A stretch of 64,000 nt of DNA. Origin: Verrucomicrobiota bacterium. Lineage in GTDB: Bacteria; Verrucomicrobiota; Verrucomicrobiia; Opitutales; Opitutaceae. A model generated the notes under the pieces. The model searched no databases and was not told the DNA's origin. It saw only the letters and a list, made by a program, of their open reading frames with translations. The position numbers were made by a program, and so were the translations under genes. Location of the stretch: the NCBI GenBank assembly GCA_018239675.1, contig JAFEGX010000146.1:1-64000 (forward strand). Direction: 5' to 3'. Below, piece by piece: positions 17,083-25,732 of the stretch; within the stretch, counting starts at the first letter, position 1; each line of letters starts with the position of its first letter.

Positions 17083-17228
17083 GTAGCCGCAAAGAGGCAC
17101 AAAAGGCACAGATCAATCCGATTCCGGCTCCGGTGGCAGAGCGATCGAATACCTCGGGCCATTGCCTCAATAGGGCACAAAGCTGTGGTCGACGAGTTCT
17201 TGCGCCTTTTGCGCATCTTTGCGGCTAC
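17083..17228 (+). repeat. ~145-bp interspersed element with GTAGCCGCAAAG ends, copy 1
   Basis: It starts GTAGCCGCAAAGAGGCAC and ends GCGCATCTTTGCGGCTAC, so the ends are inverted repeats. The interior is not palindromic and carries words such as ATCAATCCGATTCCGGCTCC and GACGAGTTCTTGCGCC. These align throughout with the reverse complement of 18414-18556. It lies between arnD and the arnA dehydrogenase gene. Confidence 0.8.
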
Positions 17229-17281
17229 ATTTCTGGCTAGAATGCGCTAGGGCCGGGCCAAAGCTTTCTGCTCCCTGCTCC

Positions 17282-17300
17282 GCGCGAGCATCGCTCGCGC
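17282..17300. terminator. GCGCGAGC stem-loop at the 3' end of the arnA dehydrogenase gene
   Basis: GCGCGAGC (17282-17289) and GCTCGCGC (17293-17300) form a perfect 8-bp GC stem with a 3-nt loop. On the minus strand it begins at the last base of the TAG stop codon. No T-run follows, so its role in termination versus mRNA 3'-end protection is uncertain. Confidence 0.45.
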
Positions 17301-18337
17301 TACTCGAGCCGGTAGTCCTTCTGCGCGAGATGATAGTCCAGGGTCAGCTTGATGGCCTTCTTCAGGTTCACCTTCGGCGACCAGCCCAGCTGCTTCTTCG
17401 CGTTGGCGATCGAGGGCACGCGCTTCTGGATGTCCTGATAGTACTTGCCGAAGTACTTCCCGGAAGGGACGACGACCGTCCTGGCCGCCTTCACGTGCGC
17501 GGCGTATTCGGGAAAGTCCTTGAACGCGTCGACGATCAGGTGCGCGAGCTCGGCGACGCTCACCTCGTTCCGCGGATTACCGAGGTTGAAGATCTGCCGC
17601 GACGCGCAGCCGTTCTTGTTCTCGATGATGCGGAGGAGCGCGTCCACGCCGTCGTCGATGAACGTGAACGAGCGCGTCTGCCTGCCGCCGTCCACGAGCT
17701 GGAGCGGCTTCTTGAAGATGACGTTGGAGATGAACTGCGTGAACAGCCGCGAGCTGCCCTCCTTCGGCTCGAACACGTCGTCGAGCTTCGGGCCGATCCA
17801 GTTGAACGGCCGGAACAGCGTGTAGTCGACGCCGTCGCGGACGCCGTACGCGTAGATCACGCGGTCGAGGAGCTGCTTCGAGCATGCGTAGATCCAGCGC
17901 TGGCGCTCGATGGGACCGTACACCAGCGGGCTCGTCGCCTCGTCCAGCTTCGTGTCCGGCGACATGCCGTACACCTCGGAGGTCGACGGGAAGATCACGC
18001 GCTTCTTGTACTTCGCGCACTGGCGGACCACCGCGAGGTTGGCCTCGAAATCCAGCTCGAACACCCGCAGCGGGTCCTTCACGTACTGGATCGGGTTGGC
18101 GATCGCGACGAGCGGGATGATCGCGTCGCACTTCTTGACGTGGTACTCGATGTACTCGCGGTTGATCGTGATGTCGCCCTCGACGAACTTGAAGCGCGGG
18201 TTGCCGAGGCTGTCCTCCAGCTTGTGGCTCCCGATGTCCATGCCGTAGACCTCCCAGTCCTTCTGCTGGAGGATCGCCCGCGTGAGCGAGCTGCCGATGA
18301 ACCCGTTGGCACCGAGGATGAGGACTTTGAGAGGCAT
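17300..18337 (-). CDS. arnA: UDP-glucuronate dehydrogenase/decarboxylase, ArnA C-terminal-half homologue
   Basis: 345 residues, extended short-chain dehydrogenase. It has the NAD-binding GANGFIGSS at the N-terminus, the catalytic STSEVYG motif, and WIYACSKQLLDRVIYAYG with FRPFNWIGP as in the C-terminal half of E. coli ArnA. It would oxidise and decarboxylate UDP-glucuronate to UDP-4-keto-pentose. In enterobacteria this domain is fused to the formyltransferase; here it is a separate gene 237 bp from the formyltransferase gene, with repeats on both sides. A UDP-xylose synthase is the alternative; gene context favours ArnA. Confidence 0.87.
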   Translation of the reverse strand: MPLKVLILGANGFIGSSLTRAILQQKDWEVYGMDIGSHKLEDSLGNPRFKFVEGDITINREYIEYHVKKCDAIIPLVAIANPIQYVKDPLRVFELDFEANLAVVRQCAKYKKRVIFPSTSEVYGMSPDTKLDEATSPLVYGPIERQRWIYACSKQLLDRVIYAYGVRDGVDYTLFRPFNWIGPKLDDVFEPKEGSSRLFTQFISNVIFKKPLQLVDGGRQTRSFTFIDDGVDALLRIIENKNGCASRQIFNLGNPRNEVSVAELAHLIVDAFKDFPEYAAHVKAARTVVVPSGKYFGKYYQDIQKRVPSIANAKKQLGWSPKVNLKKAIKLTLDYHLAQKDYRLE

Positions 18338-18413
18338 GGCGGGAGCAAATCGGGAAATCGGGAATTTGGGAAACGCAAAAAGCCGGACGGGTTAAGACAT
18401 CTCGGCCAGGGTT

Positions 18414-18556
18414 GTAGCCGCAAAGATGCGCAAAAAGCGCAAGAACTCGTCACACGGCGCTGCGCCCAACCATGGCAACAGCCCGAGGCCCAAGAACTCT
18501 CCGCTGCTGGAGCCAGAATCGGATTGGTCTGCGCCTTTTGCGCCTCCTTGCGGCTT
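18414..18556 (-). repeat. ~145-bp interspersed element with GTAGCCGCAAAG ends, copy 2 (inverted)
   Basis: Read on the minus strand it begins AGCCGCAAGGAGGCGCAAAA, continues ACCAATCCGATTCTGGCTCC, and ends CATCTTTGCGGCTAC. It is the same element as 17083-17228 in opposite orientation. It lies between the two arnA-half genes. Confidence 0.8.
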
Positions 18557-18574
18557 CCCCCGATCGAATCCGCC

Positions 18575-19477
18575 CTAGAGCGACCCACCCACGCGCAGGT
18601 CGGCCGGCGTTCCACGCCACTCGGTCTTCGTCAGCTCGAGCGCGCCGTCGCCGGTGGCGACCACCAGCGGGGACACCGAGAGAATTTCGCCGGGGCGGCC
18701 GCGGCGCCCGGCCGTGGCCGGTGACTCGGGCTCGGCCCACCAGACCATCAGGCGGGCGGCGCCAAGGTCGGTGAACGCCCCGGGGTACGGGTCGGTCACG
18801 GCGCGGATCAGGTTGAAGATCTGCCGCGAGGTCTGGGTCCAGTGGATGCGCCCGTCCTCGGGCTTGCGCCCGCCGAAATACCGGGCCTTCGCCTCGTCCT
18901 GCGGCGTTTCGCGCGCGGTGCCGGCCAGCAGCGCGTCGAGCTGGCGGGCCAGCACGCGCCGGGCGCAGGGCAGCACCTTGCGGAACGCCTGCTCGGCGGT
19001 GTCGCGCGGGCCGATCTCCACGCCCTCCTGGTCCACGATGGCGCCGGCGTCGGCGCTCTTCACCATCCGATGCAGGGTCATGCCGATCCGCGGCTCCCCG
19101 TGGAGCACCGCCCAGTTGATCGGCGCGCGGCCGCGGTAGTCCGGCAGCAGCGAGCCGTGCATGTTCCAGGCGCCGAGCCGGGGCAGCGCGAGGATCTTCG
19201 TCCCGATCATGTTCCGGTAGTACACGGACAGGATCAGATCCGGCCGCAGCGCCGCGATCTTCTCGCGCCACTCGGGGGTGTTCACGCTGTCGGGGGTGAA
19301 GACCGGGAGGCCCTTCTCCCGCGCGGCGACCGCCGGGGTCTTGAACCAGATCTTCTCGTGCGGATTGTCCTGATGCGTGATCAGCGCGACGACGTGGTCG
19401 CCGCGCTCGAGGAGCAGCGACAGGCACTCGTAGCCGACCTCGCTGTAGCCAAAGAAGAGGATCCGGGGCTGGGACAT
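18575..19477 (-). CDS. arnA: UDP-4-amino-4-deoxy-L-arabinose formyltransferase, ArnA N-terminal-half homologue
   Basis: 300 residues, methionyl-tRNA-formyltransferase fold. The formyl-tetrahydrofolate site motif NMHGSLLPDYRGRAPINW contains the catalytic Asn and His, and a conserved aspartate region (SADAGAIVDQEGVEI) follows. It would formylate UDP-L-Ara4N as in the N-terminal half of ArnA. The C-terminal ~100 residues form the small OB-like domain. It lies 63 bp downstream of arnC on the minus strand. Confidence 0.87.
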   Translation of the reverse strand: MSQPRILFFGYSEVGYECLSLLLERGDHVVALITHQDNPHEKIWFKTPAVAAREKGLPVFTPDSVNTPEWREKIAALRPDLILSVYYRNMIGTKILALPRLGAWNMHGSLLPDYRGRAPINWAVLHGEPRIGMTLHRMVKSADAGAIVDQEGVEIGPRDTAEQAFRKVLPCARRVLARQLDALLAGTARETPQDEAKARYFGGRKPEDGRIHWTQTSRQIFNLIRAVTDPYPGAFTDLGAARLMVWWAEPESPATAGRRGRPGEILSVSPLVVATGDGALELTKTEWRGTPADLRVGGSL

Positions 19478-19540
19478 GCCGGAACTGGAAACCGCCGGGC
19501 CGCGCTAATCGACGCTAATCTTCCGCCGGCCGGGCCGGGT

Positions 19541-20488
19541 TCACTCCTTGGCCTCGAGGATCTCCTTCACGAAGTACTTCTGCCGCGCGCGCACGACCTG
19601 ATAGGTGCGGCCGACGTACTCGCCGATGAGCCCGATGCCGATCATCGCCACGCTGATCAGGAAGAACAAGACACCGAAAAGCGTGAACACGCCATTGGTG
19701 TTGTCGTTGAGGAAAATGCGCATGTAGGCCAGCACCAGCACGAGCAGCAGGCTTCCCGTGGCACACACGCCGGCGAACATCGTGAAATACTGCAGCGGCG
19801 CGAGGGAGAAGCCGGTGATCAGGTCGAAATTCAGGCGGATCAGCTTGTAGAAGGAGTAATTCGACACGCCCGCGTGCCGTTCCTCGTGCTTCACGCCGAC
19901 CTCGGTCGGATTGCTGGAGAAACTGTAGGCCAGCGCCGGGATGAAGGTGTTGATCGCCCCGCTGCGCACGATCGCGTCGATCACCTGGCGCGAGTACGCC
20001 CGCAGCATGCAGCCCTGGTCCGTCATCTCGATGCTCGTCGTCTTTTCGCGGACATAGTTGATCACCTTCGACGCATAGGTGCGGAAGAAGGAATCCTGGC
20101 GGTTCAGCCGGTAGCCGCCGACGTAGTCGTGGCCCGCGTCCATCTTCGCGAGCAGCTGCGGGATCTCCTCCGGCGGATTCTGGAGGTCCGCGTCCAGCGT
20201 CACGACCACCTCGCCGCGCACGCGCTCGAAGGCCGCCATGATGGCCATGTGCTGGCCGTAGTTCGCATTGAAATCGATCACCCGCGTCACGTCCGGCCGC
20301 GCCGCGTGCTGCGCCCTGAGGAGTTCGATCGAGCGGTCCTGCGAACCGTCGTTCGTGAAGATCACCTCGTACCGGCGGCCGAGCCCGTCGAGCACCGGGT
20401 AAAGCCGCGTGAACAGCATCGGGAGGTTCAGCTCCTCGTTGTAGACGGGAATGACGACGGAGAGGAAGTTCGCGACCGGCGCGCTCAT
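19541..20488 (-). CDS. arnC: Undecaprenyl-phosphate 4-deoxy-4-formamido-L-arabinose transferase
   Basis: 315 residues: a family-2 glycosyltransferase domain (residues ~10-235) followed by two C-terminal membrane helices (~235-300). The GT-A motifs SVVIPVYNEE, TNDGSQDRS, DADLQNPPEE and the TDQGCMLRAY loop are present. It would load formylated Ara4N onto undecaprenyl phosphate at the inner membrane. The ATG at 20488 is used; the in-frame upstream codons do not resemble the family. It belongs to the minus-strand arn locus. Confidence 0.9.
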   Translation of the reverse strand: MSAPVANFLSVVIPVYNEELNLPMLFTRLYPVLDGLGRRYEVIFTNDGSQDRSIELLRAQHAARPDVTRVIDFNANYGQHMAIMAAFERVRGEVVVTLDADLQNPPEEIPQLLAKMDAGHDYVGGYRLNRQDSFFRTYASKVINYVREKTTSIEMTDQGCMLRAYSRQVIDAIVRSGAINTFIPALAYSFSSNPTEVGVKHEERHAGVSNYSFYKLIRLNFDLITGFSLAPLQYFTMFAGVCATGSLLLVLVLAYMRIFLNDNTNGVFTLFGVLFFLISVAMIGIGLIGEYVGRTYQVVRARQKYFVKEILEAKE

Positions 20489-20593
20489 GGGTGGTGCGCT
20501 GGAGCAAAGAGGGCCCGGCGGGAAACGGCAAACGCCAAAGGGGCGGCGGTCCGGTCGCGCTGGAGGCATGCGGGATAGCGCGGGCGGCGAACG

Positions 20594-20647
20594 GCCTCCT
20601 TATGTCGGCTGCGACCCAACCGACCGTAGCAGCCGACGTGAGGAGGC
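20594..20647. repeat. GCCTCCTTATGTCGGCTGC hairpin between arnB and arnC
   Basis: GCCTCCTTATGTCGGCTGC (20594-20612) is mirrored by GCAGCCGACGTGAGGAGGC ending at 20647, with two mismatches and a short loop. It occupies the 271-bp arnB-arnC gap. It may attenuate or process the arn transcript. Confidence 0.65.
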
Positions 20648-20759
20648 TGTTTCCACGGCAATGGTATCACCATCGGTAATTCGAGCTCTTGCCCGCTTGC
20701 CATCGAAAATCTGCCGGAAGGTCGCCGCCGCGAGGTCAATCCAACTGCCTGGGTTCCGC

Positions 20760-21947
20760 TCAAGCCTTCCGGTGCCGCCGGAGGATCGCCGCGAGCGCCG
20801 TCACCACCCGCTCGGCGTCCGCGCGGGTCATCGCCGGGAACAGCGGGATCGTGAGGATGTTCCGGCCGGCGTATTCCGCCTGCGGGAAATCGCCCGGCTT
20901 CCAGCCGAGCCGGCGGTACAGCGCGAAGAGGTGGATGGCCGGGTAGTGCACGCCCGAACCGATGCCCGCCGCATGGAGCTGGGCCATGACCTCGGCCCGC
21001 CGGATGGTCAGGCGCTCCTCCGGCAGGATGACCTGGAACATGTGCCAGTTCGACTGGGTGAAGTCCGGCACCGGCAGCCGCAGGCCGAGATCCTGGTTCT
21101 CGGGGCGGCCGAACAGCTCGAAGTAGTGCCGCGCGAGTTCCCGGCGCTTGGCGTTGAACTCGTCGAGGTGCGCGAGCTGTCCCAGCCCCACCCGGGCCGC
21201 CACGTCGGTCAGGTTGAATTTCCCGCCGACCAGCTCGACCTCCATGCCGTCGAAGCCCGTGCGCACCACGCCCTGCAGGCGGTACTGCTCCGCCAGCTTG
21301 GCCTCGCGCTCGTCGTTCAGCACGAGGGCGCCGCCCTCGATGGTCGTGACATTCTTGTTGGGGTGAAAGCTGAACGACACGAAATCGCCGAACGCGCCGA
21401 TCTTCTTTCCCTGCCAGAGGCTGCCGTAAGACTGGGCGGCGTCCTCCACCACGCGCAGGTTATGCCGGCGGGCGATGGCGTAGAGGCGGTCGCGGTCGAC
21501 CGGCAGGCCCGCCAGGTCCACCGGAATGATGGCGCGCGTCGCCGGCGTGATCGCCGCCTCGAGGCGGTTGAGATCGATATTGCGCGTGACCGGGTCGATG
21601 TCGACGAACACCGGCCGCGCCCCGACCTCGAGCACCACGTTGCTGGTCGCGACCCAGGTCAGCGGGGTGGTGATCACCTCGTGGCCCGGCCCGACGCCCG
21701 CGATGCGGAGCGCGATCTCCATCGTGCAGGTGCCGGAGTTGAACACCCGGACCGGCCGGCCGCCGCAGTGCTCGGACAGCTTGGCCTCCAGCGCGCGGGC
21801 CTGCGGCCCGGTCGTGAGCTGCCCCGAGCGGAGCACGTCGGCCACGCCGGCGATGGTGGCCTCGTCCACGAAGGGTCGGGTGAACGGCAGGAATGGCCGG
21901 GGCTGGGCAGAAGCCGGCGCGACGGGCTCAGGGCGGGTGGCGGACAT
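20760..21947 (-). CDS. arnB: UDP-4-amino-4-deoxy-L-arabinose aminotransferase
   Basis: 395 residues, DegT/DnrJ/EryC1 PLP aminotransferase. The motifs VEDAAQSYGS and SFSFHPNKNVTTIEGG (containing the PLP lysine) are present, plus TTPLTWVATSN. It transfers an amino group from glutamate to UDP-4-keto-pentose to make UDP-L-Ara4N. Its ATG lies 1 bp beyond the arnT stop on the minus strand, so both are translated from one message. Other sugar aminotransferases share these motifs; the arn context makes ArnB by far the likeliest. Confidence 0.9.
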   Translation of the reverse strand: MSATRPEPVAPASAQPRPFLPFTRPFVDEATIAGVADVLRSGQLTTGPQARALEAKLSEHCGGRPVRVFNSGTCTMEIALRIAGVGPGHEVITTPLTWVATSNVVLEVGARPVFVDIDPVTRNIDLNRLEAAITPATRAIIPVDLAGLPVDRDRLYAIARRHNLRVVEDAAQSYGSLWQGKKIGAFGDFVSFSFHPNKNVTTIEGGALVLNDEREAKLAEQYRLQGVVRTGFDGMEVELVGGKFNLTDVAARVGLGQLAHLDEFNAKRRELARHYFELFGRPENQDLGLRLPVPDFTQSNWHMFQVILPEERLTIRRAEVMAQLHAAGIGSGVHYPAIHLFALYRRLGWKPGDFPQAEYAGRNILTIPLFPAMTRADAERVVTALAAILRRHRKA

Positions 21948-21948
21948 G

Positions 21949-23646
21949 TCAGGGCTGGTTGCTGAAGAGATAGTGGTCGTCGGTCTGGCCGAGCAAATGA
22001 TAACGGAACGACGCGTCGGCAAATAGTTCCCTCGTGTCGCGCTTCTTCGCCACCACCCACAGCCGAGTCGGGCCGGTCCACAGCCGGCGGAAATCGGCCT
22101 CGGTGAGGAACCGGCCGCTCGCGCGCGCCGCGGCGTCCTCCTCGAGCTCGAGCTCGTCCTTGTAGGCCACGACATCGACCACGCGGCCCGCATAGAACGT
22201 GAAGTCGTGGAAGAACCCGCGGTAGTGCATCACGCGGTCGCCCGGCCGCGCCTCCGCCCGGACCAGGAGGGCCAGGGGCTGGGTGGTCGGCTTGTTGAGG
22301 TACGGCGCGGCGAAGAGCAGCGTCGCAAGGAACACCGTCATCGTCGCCGCCATCGCGAGCACCGCCGCGGCCGCGCCGCGGACCCGGGCCAGCCACGGCG
22401 CGAGAATGCCGCCCGCAACCAGCGCCGTCGCCATCACGTACGCCGGCCACTGCAGCACCGCGGCCTTCGGCGGCTCGAGGCGCACCAGCGCCGGCCGCGC
22501 CACCGCCACCACGAGGGCCACCGCGAGCAGGCCGCAGACGAAGGCAAAGACGCGCAGCCCGCCGCGCAGCCGCGCCGCGCCGTCGGGCCGCGCCAGCATC
22601 TCGGCCAGCCACGCGCCGATCAGCACCGCCAGGGCCGGGAAGACCGGCAGGATGTACGGGATCAGCTTGGACTGCGACTTGGAGAAGAAGAGGATGATGA
22701 ACGCGACCCAGGTCACGAGGAACCACGCATCGGCGTTCCGCGCCCGCGCCGCCCACCCGCCCCGCAGGCTGTCGCGCACCGCCGGCCAGAGGAAGCCGAC
22801 CCACGGGATCAGGCCGGCCAGCACCACGCCGATGTAGTAGTACCACGCGCCGGGCCGCTGCGCGACCGGCGTAAAGAAGCGCTGGAAGTGCTCGAACACG
22901 AAATAGCGGTGCGCCCAGGTGTCGGCCCGCAGCGCCGCCAGCACGTGCCACGGCGCCGCCACCGCCAGGAACAGCAGCGCGCCGGTCGGCAGGTGCAGCG
23001 GCCGCAGCCGCTTCCACTGGTTGAACCCCAGCAGCCACAGGAACATCACGGCCCCGGATACCAGGAATCCGATCAGTCCCTTGGTGAGGGTCGCGAGCGC
23101 CGCGCTCACATAGAGCCCGTAGAGCAGCAGGCGCCGCCGGCGGCCGGGCGGCTCGCGCACCGCGAGCAGGAAGCAGAACAGCGTCGCGGCCATCAGCACC
23201 GCCAGCCCCATGTCGAGCAGCGGGATGCGGCCGATCGCGAAGTAGAGCAGCGAGGTGCCCAGCACCAGCGCCGAAAGGAAGCCCGCCTCCCGCCCGCGCA
23301 GGGCCCGCGCCGCCGCATAGGTCAGCAACACCCCTGCCAACGCCAGCGCCGCGGGCACGGCCCGCACCGCCCAGGCGTTCTGGCCGAACACGGTCTCGGA
23401 CACGGCCGTCAGCCAGTACATCAGCGGCGGCTTTTCGAAATAGTACACGCCGTTCAGCCGCGGGATGACCCAGTCGCCGCTCGCGATCATCTCGCGCGGA
23501 ATTTCCGCGTACCGCCCCTCGTCGCCCGTCCCGAGCGGATAGCTGCCCAACCGGAAAAAAAACAGCAGGCCGAACAGAACGCCCAGCCAGAGGAGATCGC
23601 GTCGCCAGGAGATGGGCGCGGTTTCGGAGGCAACGGGATCGGCCAT
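21949..23646 (-). CDS. arnT: 4-amino-4-deoxy-L-arabinose transferase (lipid A modification)
   Basis: 565 residues, GT83/PMT-like glycosyltransferase with 11-12 predicted membrane helices and a C-terminal periplasmic domain (~residues 440-565). The N-terminal periplasmic loop GDEGRYAEIPREMIASGDW and the phrase YFEKPPLMYW are ArnT signatures. It transfers Ara4N from undecaprenyl phosphate to lipid A phosphates, lowering surface charge and polymyxin binding. ATG at 23646 is preferred over an in-frame ATG at 23685 because the first helix follows it closely. It is the first gene of the arn locus. Confidence 0.87.
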   Translation of the reverse strand: MADPVASETAPISWRRDLLWLGVLFGLLFFFRLGSYPLGTGDEGRYAEIPREMIASGDWVIPRLNGVYYFEKPPLMYWLTAVSETVFGQNAWAVRAVPAALALAGVLLTYAAARALRGREAGFLSALVLGTSLLYFAIGRIPLLDMGLAVLMAATLFCFLLAVREPPGRRRRLLLYGLYVSAALATLTKGLIGFLVSGAVMFLWLLGFNQWKRLRPLHLPTGALLFLAVAAPWHVLAALRADTWAHRYFVFEHFQRFFTPVAQRPGAWYYYIGVVLAGLIPWVGFLWPAVRDSLRGGWAARARNADAWFLVTWVAFIILFFSKSQSKLIPYILPVFPALAVLIGAWLAEMLARPDGAARLRGGLRVFAFVCGLLAVALVVAVARPALVRLEPPKAAVLQWPAYVMATALVAGGILAPWLARVRGAAAAVLAMAATMTVFLATLLFAAPYLNKPTTQPLALLVRAEARPGDRVMHYRGFFHDFTFYAGRVVDVVAYKDELELEEDAAARASGRFLTEADFRRLWTGPTRLWVVAKKRDTRELFADASFRYHLLGQTDDHYLFSNQP

Positions 23647-23734
23647 GAACGGACCGCATCCTGCCCGGCCCCGCGCGCGAGGCACGCGAAAAATCGGGGG
23701 CCGGAAGTCGGGATTCGGGGCCGCTCCGACCGAT

Positions 23735-23760
23735 GTGGGGCGGGTTCCCTCACCCCGCCC
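23735..23760 (+). repeat. 24-bp GTGGGGCGGGTTCCCTCACC element, copy 2
   Basis: It is nearly identical to the reverse complement of 14758-14781 and folds as a short GC hairpin. It lies in the 222-bp divergent gap between arnT and holA; I recognise no promoter elements there. Confidence 0.55.
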
Positions 23761-23868
23761 GCCCCCCAGGCGTTTCCTAGCCTTCGAAGCCCAATCTCCG
23801 CATCGGCCCTAACCCAAGTGATTTTTTTCGTGCGCCAGCCGCGTCTTCCCGGCCAAATCGCGTCCACC

Positions 23869-24960
23869 ATGGCGGACCCGGCCTTCACCTTCATCTGCGG
23901 CGCCGACGATTTCCTCGTCGGCCGCCTGGGCCAGCAGCGGTACGACGCGCTGGCGGCCGGGGTGACGGACGAGTTCTCCCGCGAGATCCTCAACGGGTTC
24001 GCCGCCAATGTCGGCGAGGTCGAGACCGTGGTAAACCAGTTCCGCGAGAGCGTGCAGACGGTCTCCATGTTCGGCGGCCGGCGCGTCATCTGGCTGAAGG
24101 ACGTCAATTTCCTCGCCGACTCCGTCACCGGTCGCGCCGAGGGCACGCTGAAGCTGGTGGAGGACCTGCAGGAGATCCTCACCCAGGTGAACGCCGCCGA
24201 CACCGCGGTGCTGGTCACGGCCGCGCCGGTGGACCGCCGGCGGTCGTTCCCGAAATGGTGCGAGAAGCACGCCGACTTCACGCTGGTCGGCGGCGACGAT
24301 GGCGACGGCGCGGCGCTCGAGGGCGTGGTGCTCGCCGAGGCGCGGTCCGTCGGCGCGGCGCTGTCACCCGACGCCGTGCGGCTCCTGCTCGCCAAGGTCG
24401 GCGCCAACACCCGCCTGCTGGTCGAGGAGGTCCGCAAGCTCGCCACCTATGTCGGCGAGGGCGAAACCATCGGCGAGCAGCACGTCGCCGAGCTCACCCC
24501 CAACGTCGCGGAGGGCGATTTCTTCGAGGCGGCGGAGGCGTTTTTCAGCGGCGACCTGACCTGGACCCTGGCGGCGCTGCAGCGGCATTTCTTCGCGGGC
24601 GGCGACGCGCGGCCGGTGATCGCGGCGCTCCAGAACCGCAACCGGATCCTGCTCCAGATCAAGGCGCTGGCCGACGCGGGCGACGTCCGCATCGGGCCGC
24701 GCGGTCTCGACGGTTTCGCCCAGGCCCAGGCGGCGCATGCGGGCAAGTTCGTCGGCTCCACCGAGAAGAGTTCGTACAACCTCTTCACCCAGAACCCGTG
24801 GTACCTCGGCAAGCTCGCCGGCAACGCCAAGCTCCCCACCGTGCGCCGCCTGATCGACAACCAGCAGGAGTTCGTCGCCGCCTTCGAGGAAATCGTCCGC
24901 CGTCCCCAGGAGCAGGAGGAAGTGCTGCGGGAAATGACCGTGCGGTGCCTCGCTGGCTAA
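23869..24960 (+). CDS. holA: DNA polymerase III subunit delta
   Basis: 363 residues. The three-domain layout of clamp-loader delta is recognisable: an N-terminal RecA-like fold (TFICGADDFLVGRLGQQRYDAL), a helical middle domain (LSPDAVRLLLAKVGANTRLLVEEVRKLATYV) and the C-terminal collar (FFSGDLTWTLAALQRHFFAGGDARPVIAALQNRNRILLQIKAL). Delta opens the beta clamp. The ATG at 23869 directly precedes family similarity; the reading frame is open far upstream, but that is antisense to arnT and non-coding. Confidence 0.88.
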   Translation: MADPAFTFICGADDFLVGRLGQQRYDALAAGVTDEFSREILNGFAANVGEVETVVNQFRESVQTVSMFGGRRVIWLKDVNFLADSVTGRAEGTLKLVEDLQEILTQVNAADTAVLVTAAPVDRRRSFPKWCEKHADFTLVGGDDGDGAALEGVVLAEARSVGAALSPDAVRLLLAKVGANTRLLVEEVRKLATYVGEGETIGEQHVAELTPNVAEGDFFEAAEAFFSGDLTWTLAALQRHFFAGGDARPVIAALQNRNRILLQIKALADAGDVRIGPRGLDGFAQAQAAHAGKFVGSTEKSSYNLFTQNPWYLGKLAGNAKLPTVRRLIDNQQEFVAAFEEIVRRPQEQEEVLREMTVRCLAG

Positions 24961-25084
24961 TCGGGCTGTCAGCCCGCTCAGCCGGCAGCGTTTGGTAGTT
25001 GGTAGATGGTAGTTGGAAGGCTTTCCGGCAGCCCACCGCGGCGGCTGCTTGGGAGTGTCTTCAAATTCGAATCGCCCCACTTGC

Positions 25085-25233
25085 GTCATCCCGAGCGGAG
25101 CCGAGGGATCTCTGTCATGGTATTTCGCGGATGGCGTAATGGCCGGCTGAGCCGGGGAAATCATTCGTGAATCGACCACAACTCGGTTGGTGGCGGGGAA
25201 GAACAGAGATCCCTCGGCTCCGCTCGGGATGAC
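25085..25233. repeat. Perfect 31-bp inverted repeat with GAGCGGAGCCGAGGGATC core
   Basis: Bases 25085-25115 are the exact reverse complement of 25203-25233, around an 87-nt loop. Outside it, TGGTAGATGG-type words at 24991-25019 are mirrored by CCATCTACCA-type words at 25280-25306, so a second outer palindrome encloses the first. It fills the 394-bp gap between holA and ppnP (24961-25354), in which I see no gene. The core matches a repeat I recall as widespread in unrelated environmental bacteria. Confidence 0.85.
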
Positions 25234-25354
25234 GATCCGGGAAATGAGGTGGGTTGGAAGACGCCCTATGTTTTGGCTACCAGCTACCGACTCCCATCTA
25301 CCAAATGACCACGCCCAGCTTGCCTCCGCCGTCGCGGGCGACTTCGATGCGGCC

Positions 25355-25681
25355 ATGTCCTCCCTCCCCACCCAGTTCACCGGCGTGACGGTCGCGACCA
25401 AGGCCAACGTGTACTTTGACGGCAAGGTCGTCAGCCACACCGTCATGTTTCCGGACAACGCCAAGAAGACGCTCGGCCTGATCTACCCCGGCTCCTACCA
25501 TTTCAAGACCGGGGCGCCGGAGCGCATGGAGATCATCGCCGGCCAGTGCCACGCCACGCTGGATGGCGAGAAAATCGCCCGCGCCTGCGCCGCCGGCCAG
25601 CATTTCGACGTCCCGGGCAACTCCGGGTTCACCATCGAAGTGAGCGGCGGCATCTGCGAATACATCTGCTCGTTCCTCTAG
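25355..25681 (+). CDS. ppnP: Pyrimidine/purine nucleoside phosphorylase (PpnP/DUF1255 family)
   Basis: 108 residues, single-domain cupin. The patterns ANVYFDGKVVSHTV, TLGLIYPGSYHFKT, GAPERMEIIAGQCHATLDG and FDVPGNSGFTIEV follow the family. The E. coli protein phosphorolyses several nucleosides to base and ribose-1-phosphate. ATG at 25355 gives a family-like length; the frame stays open upstream through the palindromic repeat, which cannot be coding. The neighbour purB (52 bp downstream) fits a nucleotide-metabolism context. Confidence 0.8.
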   Translation: MSSLPTQFTGVTVATKANVYFDGKVVSHTVMFPDNAKKTLGLIYPGSYHFKTGAPERMEIIAGQCHATLDGEKIARACAAGQHFDVPGNSGFTIEVSGGICEYICSFL

Positions 25682-25732
25682 TCCGAACCGCGAATTCCGA
25701 ATCCCGGCCTCCGATCCAGCCGCCTTGCTCCC

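Noticed and set aside
22207-23868. Long N-terminal extension of the holA reading frame
   Set aside because: It is antisense to arnT and has low-complexity His/Arg-rich translation; holA similarity begins at 23869.
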